Shown in pieces: positions 21,655-32,923 of a stretch of DNA of 64,000 bases. Numbering within the stretch: the first letter of the stretch is position 1; each line of letters opens with the position of its first letter. This stretch comes from Heligmosomoides polygyrus polygyrus. Taxonomy: Eukaryota; Nematoda; Chromadorea; Rhabditida; Heligmosomidae. A program made the translations under genes and the position numbers. The notes below the pieces were generated by a model. That model was given only the letters and a program-made list of their open reading frames with translations, was not told the origin of the DNA and made no database searches. The stretch covers positions 28,397,899 through 28,461,898 of the forward strand of contig OX377205.1 in the NCBI GenBank assembly GCA_947396885.1, in the 5' to 3' direction.

Positions 21655-22490
21655 ACACAGAGAGAGAATAGTGCTGGTATGCTTTCACAGCCTAGCTTTT
21701 ACATGAAATATTCTAGTGTATTGTTCTTCTAACCTTAGACAAGCGTTGCTCGACGAAAGTGCTTTTCTTCTGTTCTACGATAAGTAGTCAGCAGAAGCAG
21801 GCCCAATAGAAAGTGTTACGAGATAGCAAAATTTTTGTGAAATATGAAGAATGTGCTGAAAGTAATGACGCGGATCACTCCGGCCATAGAGTTCCTTGCA
21901 ACACGGAACCCGCTTAGAAAGTGCGGACTCGAGGTGGAACCGATTTAGTGATATGTGTGTTGAGAAATATTTATGACAACACAGAGACTGAATAGAGCTG
22001 ACATGCTTTCGCAGCCTAGCTTTTACATGAAATATTCTAGTGTACTGTTCTTCTCAGACAAGCGTTGCTTGATGTCACGGAAACTGTCTTTTGTTGAAGT
22101 AGACATAACAGGCGCTCAATTCTATTCTGTTCGATTTGTGTTAACAAACCTAGCTAACATGTTGGCAGGCCCATGTGCAGTAGAAAATAGCTGTGTCTTG
22201 AAGAAGCGCTCAATCCTCAATGATATGCTGTCGTATACCGATGTGTAGAGCTTTAGAATTCATGTGGTCCTTATGACGACTTGTTCTGTCACAGGCTTAT
22301 ATAGCGACGAACGTAAGCCTCTTTTATGAAAAAGCTTTCAGAATTGCACAGCTATGAGCGGCTCCAAGATGGTGTGTGAGTTCACTTTTTGATTTGCATT
22401 GATAATGGCATCAACAAATTCGAAAAACGGTGAAAGTGCTTTTCTTCTGTTCAACGATAAGTGGTCAACAGAAGCAGGCCAAATAAAAGG
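21655..22490. repeat. Direct duplication, second copy split by about 360 bp
   Basis: 21670-21750 (CTTTCACAGCCTAGCTTTTA and following) recurs at 22000-22070 with few changes. The adjacent piece at 21757-21812 (GTGCTTTTCTTCTGTTC) recurs at 22436-22490. So the first copy is contiguous and the second is separated by about 360 bp. Either the second copy gained an insertion or the first copy lost a segment. Confidence 0.75.
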
Positions 22491-22542
22491 CCGCCTCGCA
22501 GCTCTACTGCAGCCCATCTACAGTAGTGCCATGAAGCCCATG

Positions 22543-22569
22543 ATCATTCTGCTTCTGGTGAGCATTTTT
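22543..22569 (+). CDS. Candidate signal-peptide exon (uncertain)
   Basis: ATG at 22543 begins MKPMIILLL, followed at once by a good donor-like GTGAGC. Read through, it gives MKPMIILLLVSIFSRLCAL, a plausible secretion signal. It is the only signal-like start noticed upstream of the CAP gene, but its phase does not fit the first recognised CAP exon at 32823 without an extra exon between them. Treat it as a hypothesis. Confidence 0.2.
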
Positions 22570-22954
22570 TCACGCTTATGTGCACTTTTCTGCCAAGAGA
22601 TAACTGAGCATTCCTTAAGGTTGCTGGACTAATACATCGCGAAAATACACAAGTATCGGCAGCTTGTAAGTCAGATTCGATTTTTTCTCCTTAAAACTGA
22701 AGCTAGGTAATCGCGGTTCAGCAGCGAAAGAGAAGACACGCAGTCTTAGGCGTCATTTACATCTACAAAAGCCATCTCATATTGAACTATAGCTATGGCT
22801 AACGCTTTGCTACTTCAAACTTAAACGCTCTTCTTATAAGTGCACGTCTCCAACAAAAGCGCGGTTAATACTTCATGTATTAGTTGCTACTGCATCAACC
22901 CTTCAGATTTGATCAAATTTTGAAGAAAGAAGCTCGAGTAAGGTCTCTCAGGCC

Positions 22955-23953
22955 TATGTTATACTTCGGCGACGCGTCGCCTACGCTGCGACCCGTCACC
23001 GACAGCTAGTCACCGATGTCGGCGACGTCGTCGACAGATTCTGTCGCGTCGTCGGCGATGTCGTCGACCGGAGAGCATTGAAGCGCATTTTTAGCATCGC
23101 GCCATTGGCCAACAGCCTCAAACTGATTACAAATTGATTGCAGACAAATTATAAAATCAGTAGAAGTGCGGGGCAGCGTTGAGCATTTAACGACTATTGA
23201 TTTACCGATTTACCGATTTACCAGCATTTTCGTCAAATTTCTTTATTGGAGTTTAGCAGAGGCCTCTTTCGTTAAATCGCATTGAAATTAAATTTGCGCG
23301 GAATTTTCGAAATTCACAGAAAATTTAGCTCTTAATTAATGTGAGTTGCATTTCGAAGAAGCTCTTCGTAGAGGTTTGCAGTATCATTTCAGAAAGCGGG
23401 AAATCACTTCTTATTTTCTTCACAGTTTTATTTTGTGTTACTTGCTCTGCAAGAAAGCGAAGAAGGCTAGAAAACGCGAAAAGAGATGGACAGGTGAGAT
23501 GGACAGAAAAGCGAAGAAATATGGCAAAGGGAAGGGATTAGGTAAGGATTAGGCTCCCACTCCCTCCCCAAACACTCGGTGTTCTAACGAATTGCACTAT
23601 TGGTGTACACAACAGGGGTACACATTAACGGTTAACGATTAAACGAATTTAGCGAATTAACGGAAATTTTCAGAAATTTACCGAATTTTTTAAAGGACTG
23701 TTTTCTCAGTAAGTTGCGCTAGAAAATTTAAATCGTTATCGTAAAAAAATAACGCCTAGAACTTTGGGTGCACCCCTGGTACGCAAGACGGCCGTCTTTT
23801 GCACTTCTCGATTTCGTATTTCGAAGTCCGGGGGGGGGGGGGGATGATGGCAGCGGCAGGAACGAAGAACCAACCCACAATCAAAACACTCCATCGGAGC
23901 GCATTTTCTGCCACCCTTGCATGACGTCGGCGACGGAAGTATAGCACACCCTG
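22955..23953. mobile_element. Possible 1-kb DNA transposon with decayed TIRs
   Basis: The left end GGCCTATGTTATACTTC matches the terminal GGCCTATGTTATAC of the PIF-like MITEs. Near 23937-23953 an inverted GAAGTATAGCACACC could be the partner. 22970-23070 is crowded with GTCGTCGGCGA-type subterminal words. The flanking bases give no clear TSD. No transposase frame was seen. Confidence 0.4.
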
Positions 23954-23974
23954 CGGAGCTCTCGGCGACCACTT

Positions 23975-24245
23975 CTCATGGATGCGTGGAGCACAGCCGG
24001 AGAAGGTGCCTGCTGTCGTGTGCATCCCATACCAGATTCCAGGCTCGGATTTCCAGCCTACGCCCACCAAGACCTCCGACCCACAGAGGTCGGTAACCAG
24101 ACATGTCTGGGAAGGATAAAGAATTCACTTGTTCAACGGCTCGCCACCGCAAGTCGTTCAGTACAAGCTAAACAAGCAAACAAATTACTTCGACATCATC
24201 TCCGCAGAAGTAGAATACGCGGTTGAGTACCGCAGTCCTTAACTC
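23975..24245 (+). mobile_element. tRNA-derived SINE, copy 3 (decayed)
   Basis: Plus-strand copy with the A-box-like GGAGCACAGCCGGAGAAGG region, B-box-like GGCTCGGATTTCC near 24043-24055, and the body words GTCTGGGAAGGATAAAG and GCCACCGCAAGTCGTT. Internal deletions have removed part of the 3' half. The end (CAGTCCTTAACTC) corresponds to the tail region of copy 1. Confidence 0.7.
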
Positions 24246-25264
24246 TTTTGCCCTCTTCACTTCTAGTATGGCGCAATAACGACAAAACCGTCCTTAATCG
24301 GAAATCGGAAGCAAAACACAGTAACGGATTCAACTTTTGGAAAAGAAAAAGTGTTGTTTTGATGTCTCTCATCAAATTCCGATTTTCGGGACACTTCGGC
24401 CGCGACCTGAGTAACTACATATTATCGTTTGTCCTAATATTTAAGATAATCATATTTTGATATTTTTTTGCAAATAGCATCCTCACAACATCACCTTGTT
24501 TCTGCCGTGGAAAAGAGCTGGCTGTTCTAAGATCAGAGCGTTACAGAGTGAGAACAGCTTTTAAACATAGATGCACAAGAGGAGAAAGTAGTCAGCACAA
24601 TTTTTTGCTGTTTAAACCTAAAACTCTTTCAGATGGAAGTGGAAATCTAGGTTGACGGTGAGAGATAAAAAACATGAAATAGGGCCCTGCTAGAAGAGCG
24701 TACTAGCGGCCAATTTTCAGAACAGCATCCATGTTAAGGTGCAGATGCTTTCCATTTCGGTGCAACAAAAGTTTGCTAGGCATTAATCCACATTTTGAAG
24801 TGGGGATGGGCACTCTTTATTAGCGGGATATGAAATAGTTTACTTGGCACTTCGCGATGAAATTTGATGATAAACGATTCGATAATCAATGTCTTGCTCT
24901 TCCAAAACGGCGCCAATTAATCGGCTCGAGAAGGGCTCCGCCCGTTTTGGAAGGCTTGCTCGGCCACGCAAGAGTAGAGTCTTGAGTCCATTCGAGAGAA
25001 ATACTCATAGGCATTACGATTAGCGTCTACAGCAGTCTAGTGGCTTCCACTAACATTTGGAAATTCGGTTTTGCGTTTGCAGAACTTCCTAAAGGCCGCC
25101 TTCGCCACATCCTTGTCGGAGGTTTACCTTTCCATTGTTTAGTTAGCATCATCTCTTCACTGCCTGGAGCCACCTCCCAATCCTCCTTTAAATACTTTTA
25201 AAAATAATATACCCCATATATAAACGATAGATGCATAGTCGAGCTCTTTGAAAGTGTGACTCAT
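24246..25264. other. No gene recognised
   Basis: AT-rich sequence without recognised domain, RNA gene or clear repeat. The stretch 24895-24970 contains CAAAACGG and CGTTTTGG in inverted arrangement but is too short to classify. Confidence 0.4.
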
Positions 25265-25654
25265 ATAATCTGTATCACCTGTTGTCCCGTTGATCATCGA
25301 ATTGCTCGAGCGGGTGCCAGCAGCGTCTCCATTCGTCCCTGTCGTGTGCCAGAGTGGCCCAATGGATCCTCCTCGCTCGAGGGACACGAAGAGCGTCATA
25401 TCGGTCGTCCAGGGCTTTAACGAAAAAGTCCGACCAACGCGTTGGTGGGCGTCCTGGTGTGCTTTTGACACCCCGCGGAATCCAGCGATGGTGGCTCTCG
25501 TCCAGCGGGTGTCAGCGAATCGCATTACGTAGCCTGCCCACCTAATTTTCGACGACTTGGCCCACGCGACAGCGTCTCTGATCTTCGAACGTCGGCGAAG
25601 CTCGGAACTCCGGAGGCCTTCTCTCACTTGCGTGAGTCGTGTCACTCCGAGCAT
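25157..25654 (-). pseudogene. RTE pol C-terminal region
   Basis: Reads MLGVTRLTQVREGLRSSELR and [17 protein letters not shown], the post-RT region common to RTE pol proteins (compare RLRWYGHVLRG in the 8075-8539 copy). The last residues, encoded before about 25265, are read-through into flanking or 3' UTR sequence. Confidence 0.8.
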
Positions 25655-25863
25655 CGTCCTCTCGATTCCAGGCTGCGCGACGCTGATCGCTTGTTCATCC
25701 TGCTTTCGTATAGCCCAGGTCTCTGAGGCGTATGTTAGGGCAGGAAGAACGGTGGAATCGAATAGGTGGGCACGGAGTCAGACGTTCTTCGTCTTCTTCG
25801 CGACTTCTTCGACGCTCTTGAAAGCTCCCCAAGCCGCTCGTTTCCTCCTGCTCAGCTCTGGTG

Positions 25864-27042
25864 CTAGATCGTTGGCCATGTTGACTTCGCGACCCAGATA
25901 CACATACACAGATGGCTGGAGCATTCGGAGATGTTCGTTCCGTTGAGCAAGAATGGGGCATCAGAAACCCATCCGTTCCTCATGAAGATCATCTTCGTAA
26001 GATTCAACTGCAGTCCAACGTTCCCACATACACAATCGAAGTCGGCCAGCATTCGCTCGCCCTGACTGACGCTCGGTGTTATGAGCACGATGTCGTCAGC
26101 GAAGCGCAGATGGTGCAGTTGCCGGCCGTCGACCCTCACTCCCATGTCTTCCCATTCTAGTTCGCGCATGACGTTTTCGAGGGTGGCGCTGAAGAGCTTC
26201 GGGGATATGGTTTCCCCTTGCCGAACCCCTCTCCTTACGTCGACGACGACGTCGTTGTAAAATGGAGAGATCTTGGTCGTGAATCCACTGTACAGCTCTC
26301 GAAGGACTCTGATGTACTGAGTAGGAACACCCTGAGTGAGCAGAGCTTCGATGACCGCGTCAGTTCCGACGGAGTCGAATACCTTCTTCAGGTCTGTGAA
26401 CGTAAGGCACAGCGGCAGCTTGTACTCTCGCGACACATCGATGAGCTTTGTAATGGTGTGTATGCGCCGATCTTGCTGAATCCTCTCCGAAATCCTGCTT
26501 GTTCGCGTGATTGTCCTTCGTCCAGCGTTCTGATAATCCTATTCAGGATAACTCGAGTGAACAGCCTGTAGACTACTGACAGCAGGCAGCTCGGGCGATA
26601 GTTGCCAATGTCGTGCACGTCTCCCTTCTTGTACAGCAAGACGGTCTTGCTGGTCTTCCACTGAGATGGAACCTTGCACTCCGACAGGTAACGTGTGAAA
26701 AGCCGCGCCAGGGTGTACATGAGCGTTGGCGGGAGATTCTTCAGGTGTTCGGGTCTGATCCTGTCGGGACCGGGTGCCGTACGTTTCTTCACAGACGAGA
26801 TAGCGTGTCGGATCTCGGAATGAGAACAGAGGGGACGACGTATCCATCCTGCGGAAAATGGCATGGGGCAGGTGGACGTGGTTATCGAAGAGATCGGAAT
26901 AGAAGTCGTGGACGACCTTCTCCATGGTCCTTCTGGAAAAGGTGACGGTTCCGTCAGGACGTCGGAGAGCGGTCATGAATTTGTTGAAGTTCTGGCGGGA
27001 ATTGCGGATACTCAACCCTGCCTGTGCAGCTTCAGCCAACAC
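25864..27042 (-). pseudogene. RTE reverse transcriptase (three frames)
   Basis: 26539-27042 carries NFNKFMTALRRPDGTVTFSR and VVHDFYSDLF. 26388-26864 carries KKRTAPGPDRIRPEHLKNLP, NYRPSCLLSVVYRLFTRVIL and REQAGFRRGFS. 25864-26436 carries TFTDLKKVFDSVGTDAVIEA (motif A), VRRGVRQGETISPKLFSATL (motif B) and LRFADDIVLITPSVS (motif C), so the catalytic Asp residues are all preserved although the frames are not continuous. Confidence 0.9.
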
Positions 27043-27107
27043 TTCCGCCCTTCTCTCCTTAGGATCCTCCTTTATCGCCTCTCTGCATAGCTTCGCAAGC
27101 TCGGACC

Positions 27108-28118
27108 TCAGCTGCTAGTTGCCTGACGCTCGTGCTGTTCCACGCTGGCAATAAGCTCGAGAGTTTTCGTAGACAGGCGTCCCTTGGTGGTCTTTAAGCT
27201 CTCGGCTCCCTTAGCACTATCGTGGAGATGGTGCACGAAGCGGTCGTATTCCTCGTCGACGTTGTCCATGACGGCATCTTCCCAAAGGCCGGCAAGAGAG
27301 GTAGAGGTCCCAGTTGATGGTCGTTCTGGGCCTCTTCTTGAACTTCGCGGCCAATCCCGTGTAGAACTTGGGGACAACGGAGACGTCGGTCAGGCAATAC
27401 TTGCGGTTGAAGATGATGTGGTGGATCTCGATGTGGAATTGGCCACCGGGGGATTTCCAGGTCCATCGTAGGGAGGGAGGCTTCTTGAACTGCGAGTTTC
27501 CATGGATGGCCTTGGTCGACATGATAAACTCAGACAGCCTTTCACCCTGATCGTTCCACTCCAAAGGTGGGTTCCGATGTGAAGTTCTTCCGGCGACCTT
27601 CGTGATCCGATCTTGGCGTTGAAGTCACCGACGATCACCTTGTAGAAGGTGTGATCTTCCTTATAGAACTTCTCCAGCTCCATGTAGAAGGCTTCGACCT
27701 CTTCGTCGTCGTAGTCGGATGTTGGCGCATACGCGACGAATACAGTCAAAGCTGGCATGGAGCCACATCTTCAGTCGCAGACGTCCGAATCGGGTTGGTA
27801 GAGATTCGTACGAATCGATGTTCATGGCCAAGTGCGTGTTGGCGAGACGACGAACGCCGCCTACTCCCCTACTGTCGCATGTTCCTAGGAATCTCCGGAG
27901 TCGTAAGCGGCGTGTAGGGGGTGATGTCTTCTCGTCTCGGTCAGTCCGATGACATCGTACTTCATCTTCCTGGCTTGCATCATCAGGTCCTCGACGGATG
28001 CTTCCGATGCAAGCGTGCGGGCGTTGTAAGTACAGATCGTCATCCTAGTCCTTCTCAATTTGCGCAGCCTGGTTAGGCCCTGAGATTTTAGCAGCCTCTC
28101 CGTACTCGTCTTTCCCAT
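27108..28118 (-). pseudogene. RTE endonuclease region (broken)
   Basis: 27885-28118 starts the protein and includes TICTYNARTLASEASVEDLM and YDVIGLTETRR (first catalytic Glu). 27390-27758 includes TVFVAYAPTSDYDDEEVEAF and FYKVIVGDFNAKIGSRRS (the GDFNAK box). 27217-27564 includes the RWTWKSPGGQFHIEIHHIIF segment. At least three frames are needed. Confidence 0.85.
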
Positions 28119-28149
28119 CGTTGCAGAAATGGGGGCTCTTTCGGGGTCA

Positions 28150-28740
28150 GGGGAATGAGACCCTTTAGTGCTGCTGTGTTTGACTGCAATACAAAACGGG
28201 TAGCTAGTCAGGCTCTGTCGTGCGGGCGAAGAACTCCGGGCAGCCAGCCAGACTGCCCGAAGGGACGGGGCGAGACTTTTGAGGCGCCCTCGAATCGCCT
28301 TACGATGTACTCCCAGTCTAACGAGTGCAAGCTTTTGGTCGGACCGACACAGTTACAATCCGCACAGTCACGGACACATCCACGCACACTGCGCACGAAC
28401 ATGCCGCTCCCACGCACAAGGAACGCGTCGACCCGACACAGCAGGAGCAAGGAGTCCATCCCCTGCATCCCGCCTGCGTCTTTGGGCAGTACACGGTCGC
28501 ATTTGGTTCGCGATTAATTCCCCTATCCACCACCCGGGGACGCACCACGTAGCCCCGCGACAAGCGGCCCGAGATCCCTCTTAACAAGAGAGCCCGAGGG
28601 CTCTCTATCGAGGGAGATCCGTGGTGACTCATATACAAATTAGAAAATTTCCTGGAGGATGCCTGCTGATCGTAGATCATGAATACGAAAATCCAAGCCG
28701 TACGAGGCAAATGGCGGCTACCGGATACCACTTAAAGAAT
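28150..28740 (-). other. 5' UTR of the RTE element
   Basis: A GC-rich stretch upstream of the RTE start. It contains a 9-bp-stem hairpin (28587-28606, GAGAGCCC paired with GGGCTCTC). Open frames here look like chance products of GC content. The promoter, if any, is internal as in other non-LTR elements (inference). Confidence 0.5.
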
Positions 28741-29270
28741 CCCAAATGTCGTTGTAGATCCAAAAGTTGCAGCTCGTAGTTATGCATACGCTTGTAGCAA
28801 GAGATGGGAAATGTTTTTCATAATACGGGAGATACGCTCAAACCCAGTGTTTTCCACTAAATACGGAACTCGCTTAGGAAGATGGAACTCGTGATTTAGT
28901 GACGTGAATAAGATAAGAGAAGAAGATCCGACGACCATAACTCTAAAATCTTTCTCTGACGTGTATTGATAAATCCAGACTAAATCTATGTGCTACATCT
29001 AAGAAAGATCACCTTTGCGAAACGAAAGTTTGTCTCCAGTGGCTGGAGATTCCACCACCACCTACAAAATTGCGTTGAGGAAGTGCTTCATCGAAAAAAT
29101 GCCTTTGATTCTCGCTCATTATTTTCTCACAAATATTTTAATTCTAATTGAAATCCGCGATGTGATCTGTCATCACGAAAATCTTTCCCTAAAAATTTAG
29201 TTGTCCTAGGTTGCTTTTGTGGCTTATATAAAACTCGTAGGTTTTATAGAAAATGGAATTCACAAATCGT
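28741..29270. other. No gene recognised
   Basis: AT-rich stretch between the RTE 5' end and the mariner. One plus-strand open frame (29015-29200) has no recognisable domain. Confidence 0.4.
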
Positions 29271-30619
29271 TAGGCTGTTGCAAAATTATTCGCCGAAAAG
29301 TAAACTGCTCAAATCAAACTGCTATAATTCAGCTTCAACACAATAGATTAACTGAAGTAGACACCACCAGAATCTGTACATTTTTGCCAACGAACTGGTA
29401 ATGAATCTATTTCTTTACAATAAAAGCTGAGATCAAAGGAATTAACGAAATCAATGCCAGAGCGACGTCCGCAAGCTGCCTCATCCTCAAGATCGAATTC
29501 ACCTCGACGAAATTTTTGAAACAGGGGAACACCCTGGATTCGTTAACGCTTCCTTGGCCTTCGGCTAAATTAGTGAATTGTTTCTGACGCAAATAGGAAA
29601 AAGTGATAGTCAGGGGGGACGTCGGGAAAATGTGGTGGGTGAGAGAGAACTTCGATACTTACATGGGTCAATATTCGCCGAGTGATTTCTGAGGTGTGTG
29701 GTCTTGCGTTGTCCTGCAACAGGAACGGCCCCCTCTATTCACCACTGCCGGCCACAACTTTCGCAACTTCTCATGTGTTTGGTTTAACTCGCAGCAGTAA
29801 GAAGACTCTGCTGTGACTGCCCTACCAGGTTGCAAAAAGCTGTAATGGATTACACCTTTACAACACCACCACAAAGTAAGCACAACCTTTTTTAGGGTGA
29901 AGGTCGTGTTTAGTAAAGGATGTTGGAGGAGCATCCTTATCTACCCAGACAAATCCCGCTCTGTCGTAAAGGACCCATTTTCCATCTACAGTTATAATAC
30001 GTTTTACAAAAGGCTCATTTTTAAAGCGAAGTAGCTGGTTGCAGCGAGTGTCGAAACGTGCCAGACGCTGCTCAACGGTCTGCTTATGAGGCACCCATTT
30101 CGACGTCCTCTCCACCTTGCAGATTCTCCCCCAATGTCTTGCTACCGTACTATGGTGTACGCCAAGGTCCTCTGCTAACGTACGTGTATTCGTCTCCAAA
30201 TTCACTTCGACGGCTCTCCTCAAAACTCCATCGTCAAACGACGATGTGCGACCGCGACCCGGTTTACCTTCGACATCAAAATCGCTAGAGGCGAATTTTT
30301 TGAAGCAGAGCCTCACCGTTTGTTACAGGACAGTCAGTCCCGAAAGCGCTGCTAAGGTTACTAGATGTCTTTGCCGCGAAATGACCCGATTTAAACTCGT
30401 AAAGCGGGATGACCCGATAGTCGCGTTGGTTCATGGTTTTACGGAGCCCTGGAAAAGGTCGGCTAGAGAAATTAGTGCGGTACCCACATATGTTTTTTGA
30501 AAGAGCAGGAAAAAACTACCGAATGGCACGTGTGGCCTCCTGTGAGATGGAATAGTTTAGGGTAAAAAACTTCTTATTTATCCCACATACCTCGAAAAGA
30601 TTAATTTTGCGACAGCCTA
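29271..30619 (-). mobile_element. Mariner element 1 with TIRs and TA duplication
   Basis: The left end TAGGCTGTTGCAAAATT (29271 onward) and the right end, read inverted, TAGGCTGTCGCAAAATTAAT (to 30619) form TIRs with about 17 of 19 matching bases, each bounded by TA. The transposase gene between them is on the minus strand. Length 1349 bp is standard for mariner. Confidence 0.9.
29348..30434 (-). pseudogene. Mariner transposase, frameshifted
   Basis: A DD34D-type transposase that would cut and join at TA sites. The start at 30434 reads MNQRDYRVIPLYEFKSGHFA (first helix-turn-helix). After a shift near 30330 comes LCFKKFASSDFDV, then GRGRTSSFDDGVLRRAVEVN, LAEDLGVHHSTVARHWGRI (second HTH) and FVKRIITVDGKWVLYD with the first catalytic Asp. 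After another shift the second Asp lies in LLQDNARPHTS (about 29705) and the third near PPDYHFF (about 29620). The end DSLPVRWQKCTDSGGVYFS stops at 29348. At least three frameshifts make it inactive, but all three Asp residues can still be read. Confidence 0.85.
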
Positions 30620-32822
30620 ATATAAAATTTCTGGAAGCTTCTTCAAGGCTGACTAGAATTTCTAAGCGTTAAAGTTAAGAAACACATAATTTCTTTTTTG
30701 CGTGCTAAAGCTATAAATTTAATTGTCTCAAGTTACATGCATATCATGGCAAAAACTGAAACTTTTCATAGAAGTTTGCCTGTAAAAGTTGTATATCGAA
30801 AAAGCTCTTCAAAAGTCTGGCCACTATTTGCAGTACGAGGTGCAAATAGAAGTTGCGAATGGAAGAATAAAATCTTTACATCAAGCTTTTAAAGTAGAAA
30901 AAATCACATAACATTTGACTGTGTTTCGAAGTGTTCTCCTCCCATTTAAGAGGGTGCACAGATAGGATACAATGTGGTCTCCGCTCCGGAAACGCTTCAT
31001 CGCTTGGATCTGAAATCCTGTTTTTAGCGCAGTATCTGTGTGCCGCTCTTCAAAACAAGAGTTGTCCCACAACTTGTCTACTTAAGGTGATTTTTTTGCC
31101 CAGCCGAGGGCCACAATGGAGATTGCGGTTTTCAGTGGTTTTAAGTATAAAAATCATTGCGGCGCTATGTTGACAAGCAAGCATTTATGAAAGAAAGCGG
31201 TGTTATGCCCAGGGCTTCTGAGAGCTCTACTTAAAACGTTATTGGTGTCATTCACCTCTATGCAGGCCTCAGTACCTTTCCGATTTGCTGCGTTCAGCTT
31301 CAAACTTCTGAATCTGGCAGAAGAATAGGACCGTTCTAGAATGTTGTGCCGCAGGTGGCTTTTAGCAGTTGTTGCTCAATGTCCGTTTTCTTTTTAAAAA
31401 CGTGGACGTTTCTTCACCTAAAAAGCGCGCAAGAACTATGAGTAACTTTTTTGGTGAAACAATCTCGAGAATAGTTAGAGGTAAGCTTAAACTTCGAGCA
31501 TCGAGAGCAAATCGAGAGCAAAATCGAGAGCAAGGACGAATGCCCTGAGCTATAGAGTACTTAAAGAAGTTAACTCTTTGCTTGAGAAGTACGGTGACCT
31601 GTCGAGGATGTCTGTGCAAGCGTGTAAAAGAGCTATTGTTTGCTAACCTTATTTGATTTGATTAGACATCTAGGTGCGTGTCAATTGTTCAGAGTTTAAA
31701 TGATTGACCAGTGCCTATGTTTTGTGTTTTATTTAGCATTCTACTGTTTCTTTATTATAATCTATGCTTTGAATAAATAAATAAACCCACAAAGCTTGCT
31801 AGACAATATGGTATTATAGAAAGTGCCGCGACATATACCGCTCATGATGCACATACTTCTTTGCGGCTATCTCCGTCTGCAGCATTGGCAGTACTCTATG
31901 CAAGAGTTTTTATTCCAGATGAAATATGTTATGGCCCTGCTTATTTACAACTTTTGATAGCATTCTCTCTATATATATATATCACCCTTCCTCAAAAATT
32001 GGAGAGCATCGGGTCGAACTTATATTCTTCCAGTAGGAAGCTTTGAGAAACGAAGCACACCTTGTTTCCTGAATAGGAGGACCAGTCGTTCCGTAATAAA
32101 TGGACGAAAGTAAATAACTGCACACACCATAAAAGAGTAAATTACAATTTACTAATCAACTTAACCAAAACGAATGTACAAATCAAAGTCTGGAACGAAG
32201 GTTTGTTATGATGGAACAACTTTGTTACGGCCTAACGTTTGATGCAAAATCGTCTTGTTCAAATGCCTGAAAGTACTTCAAAACTTTGGAGTTGGAACTC
32301 AGTTCGCCAAGGGCAAATGGTACTCCGATACCCCAGTTGCAATGAGTTCCCAGTGCTTAGGAGTACCACCTAATGTACCACTAAGTTCACTGTTGTTCTA
32401 CCAGCGCTGAGAGAAAGCTCAGCTATGCGAAGAATATTGAGCAACTGAGACAGACTATGCAAGTGCAAGCCTACGCAAAGTTTTTGTGGGCTATAGACCG
32501 ATTGGTCACCAAGGTGGCGTTCAGATATTTGCCGGTCAAGGGGTGTTGGACAAATTAGGAGTTCACCCCTTTATCACTGACAGAGGGCCGTACATTGCTT
32601 CGAGCTAAAGCCAAACCTGCCTGGCTCAGAAGAAATAAATTTATTCCAACAACATGTCCAGGTGTCGCGAACATAGAAACAAGAGGATAAAGCGTGAAAT
32701 TAGTACACATATTCCTGACGCACCCTACACGATAAGGGTCACGGCAAAAGGAAATTCGACCAATAAATAGTTTTGAAGTGTGAATTACGTGAAGGATTCC
32801 TAAGAATGGTAGCGATTTTCAG
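30620..32822. other. Unassigned; presumed upstream or intronic sequence of the CAP gene
   Basis: No transposon was recognised. 31053-31087 contains an exon-like stretch (TTTTTAG acceptor, 19 codons QYLCAALQNKSCPTTCLLK, GTGATT donor) whose phase does not connect to the CAP exons. 31780-31795 has AATAAATAAATAAA. The missing first exon of the CAP gene may lie here or farther upstream. Confidence 0.4.
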
Positions 32823-32923
32823 GTGCAGACTACCTAGACAAGCTTAATCAAATCAGGTCAGACGTTGCAAAGAACACTCCAGGAAATGGAGTTTCCGTGG
32901 GATCCCAACAAATGTTCGCTTTG
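32823..32923 (+). CDS. CAP gene exon a: domain 1 first helix
   Basis: Preceded by ATTTTCAG and followed by GTGGGT. After two bases completing a codon it reads ADYLDKLNQIRSDVAKNTPG and ends ...SQQMFAL. It corresponds to the HNxxR helix of CAP domains, but the conserved His-Asn is replaced by LNQ. Ends in phase 0. Confidence 0.7.

Larger units (their letters stand above)
25265..28740 (-). mobile_element. Near-full-length RTE element, many frameshifts
   Basis: This minus-strand element of about 3.4 kb has a GC-rich 5' UTR (28150-28740), a start at 28118 (MGKTSTERLLKSQG), endonuclease pieces (27390-28118), a central linker, a reverse transcriptase (25864-27042) and a C-terminal region (25265-25650). 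The 3' end near 25265-25290 has CAACAGGTGATACAG, the short-tandem style common in RTE tails. It is related to but distinct from the element at 2931-5160 (shared wording such as NSQFKKPPSLRWTWKSP and NSTFKKPLNRRWTWESP). It is not active: the frame breaks at least six times. Confidence 0.85.

Noticed and set aside
23820..23845. Long G-run
   Set aside because: Simple homopolymer; similar runs at 6312 and 58750 are isolated and have no conserved context, unlike those in the palindromic elements.
28155..28731. Overlapping frames of 75-137 codons on both strands
   Set aside because: GC-rich RTE 5' UTR; openness on several frames at once indicates composition rather than coding.
31053..31087. Exon-like stretch QYLCAALQNKSCPTTCLLK
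   Set aside because: It has splice-like borders, but its phase does not connect to the CAP exons and it lacks a CAP motif.
31770..31800. AATAAATAAATAAA as a polyadenylation site
   Set aside because: No coding sequence ends upstream; it looks like a low-complexity or retroelement tail.
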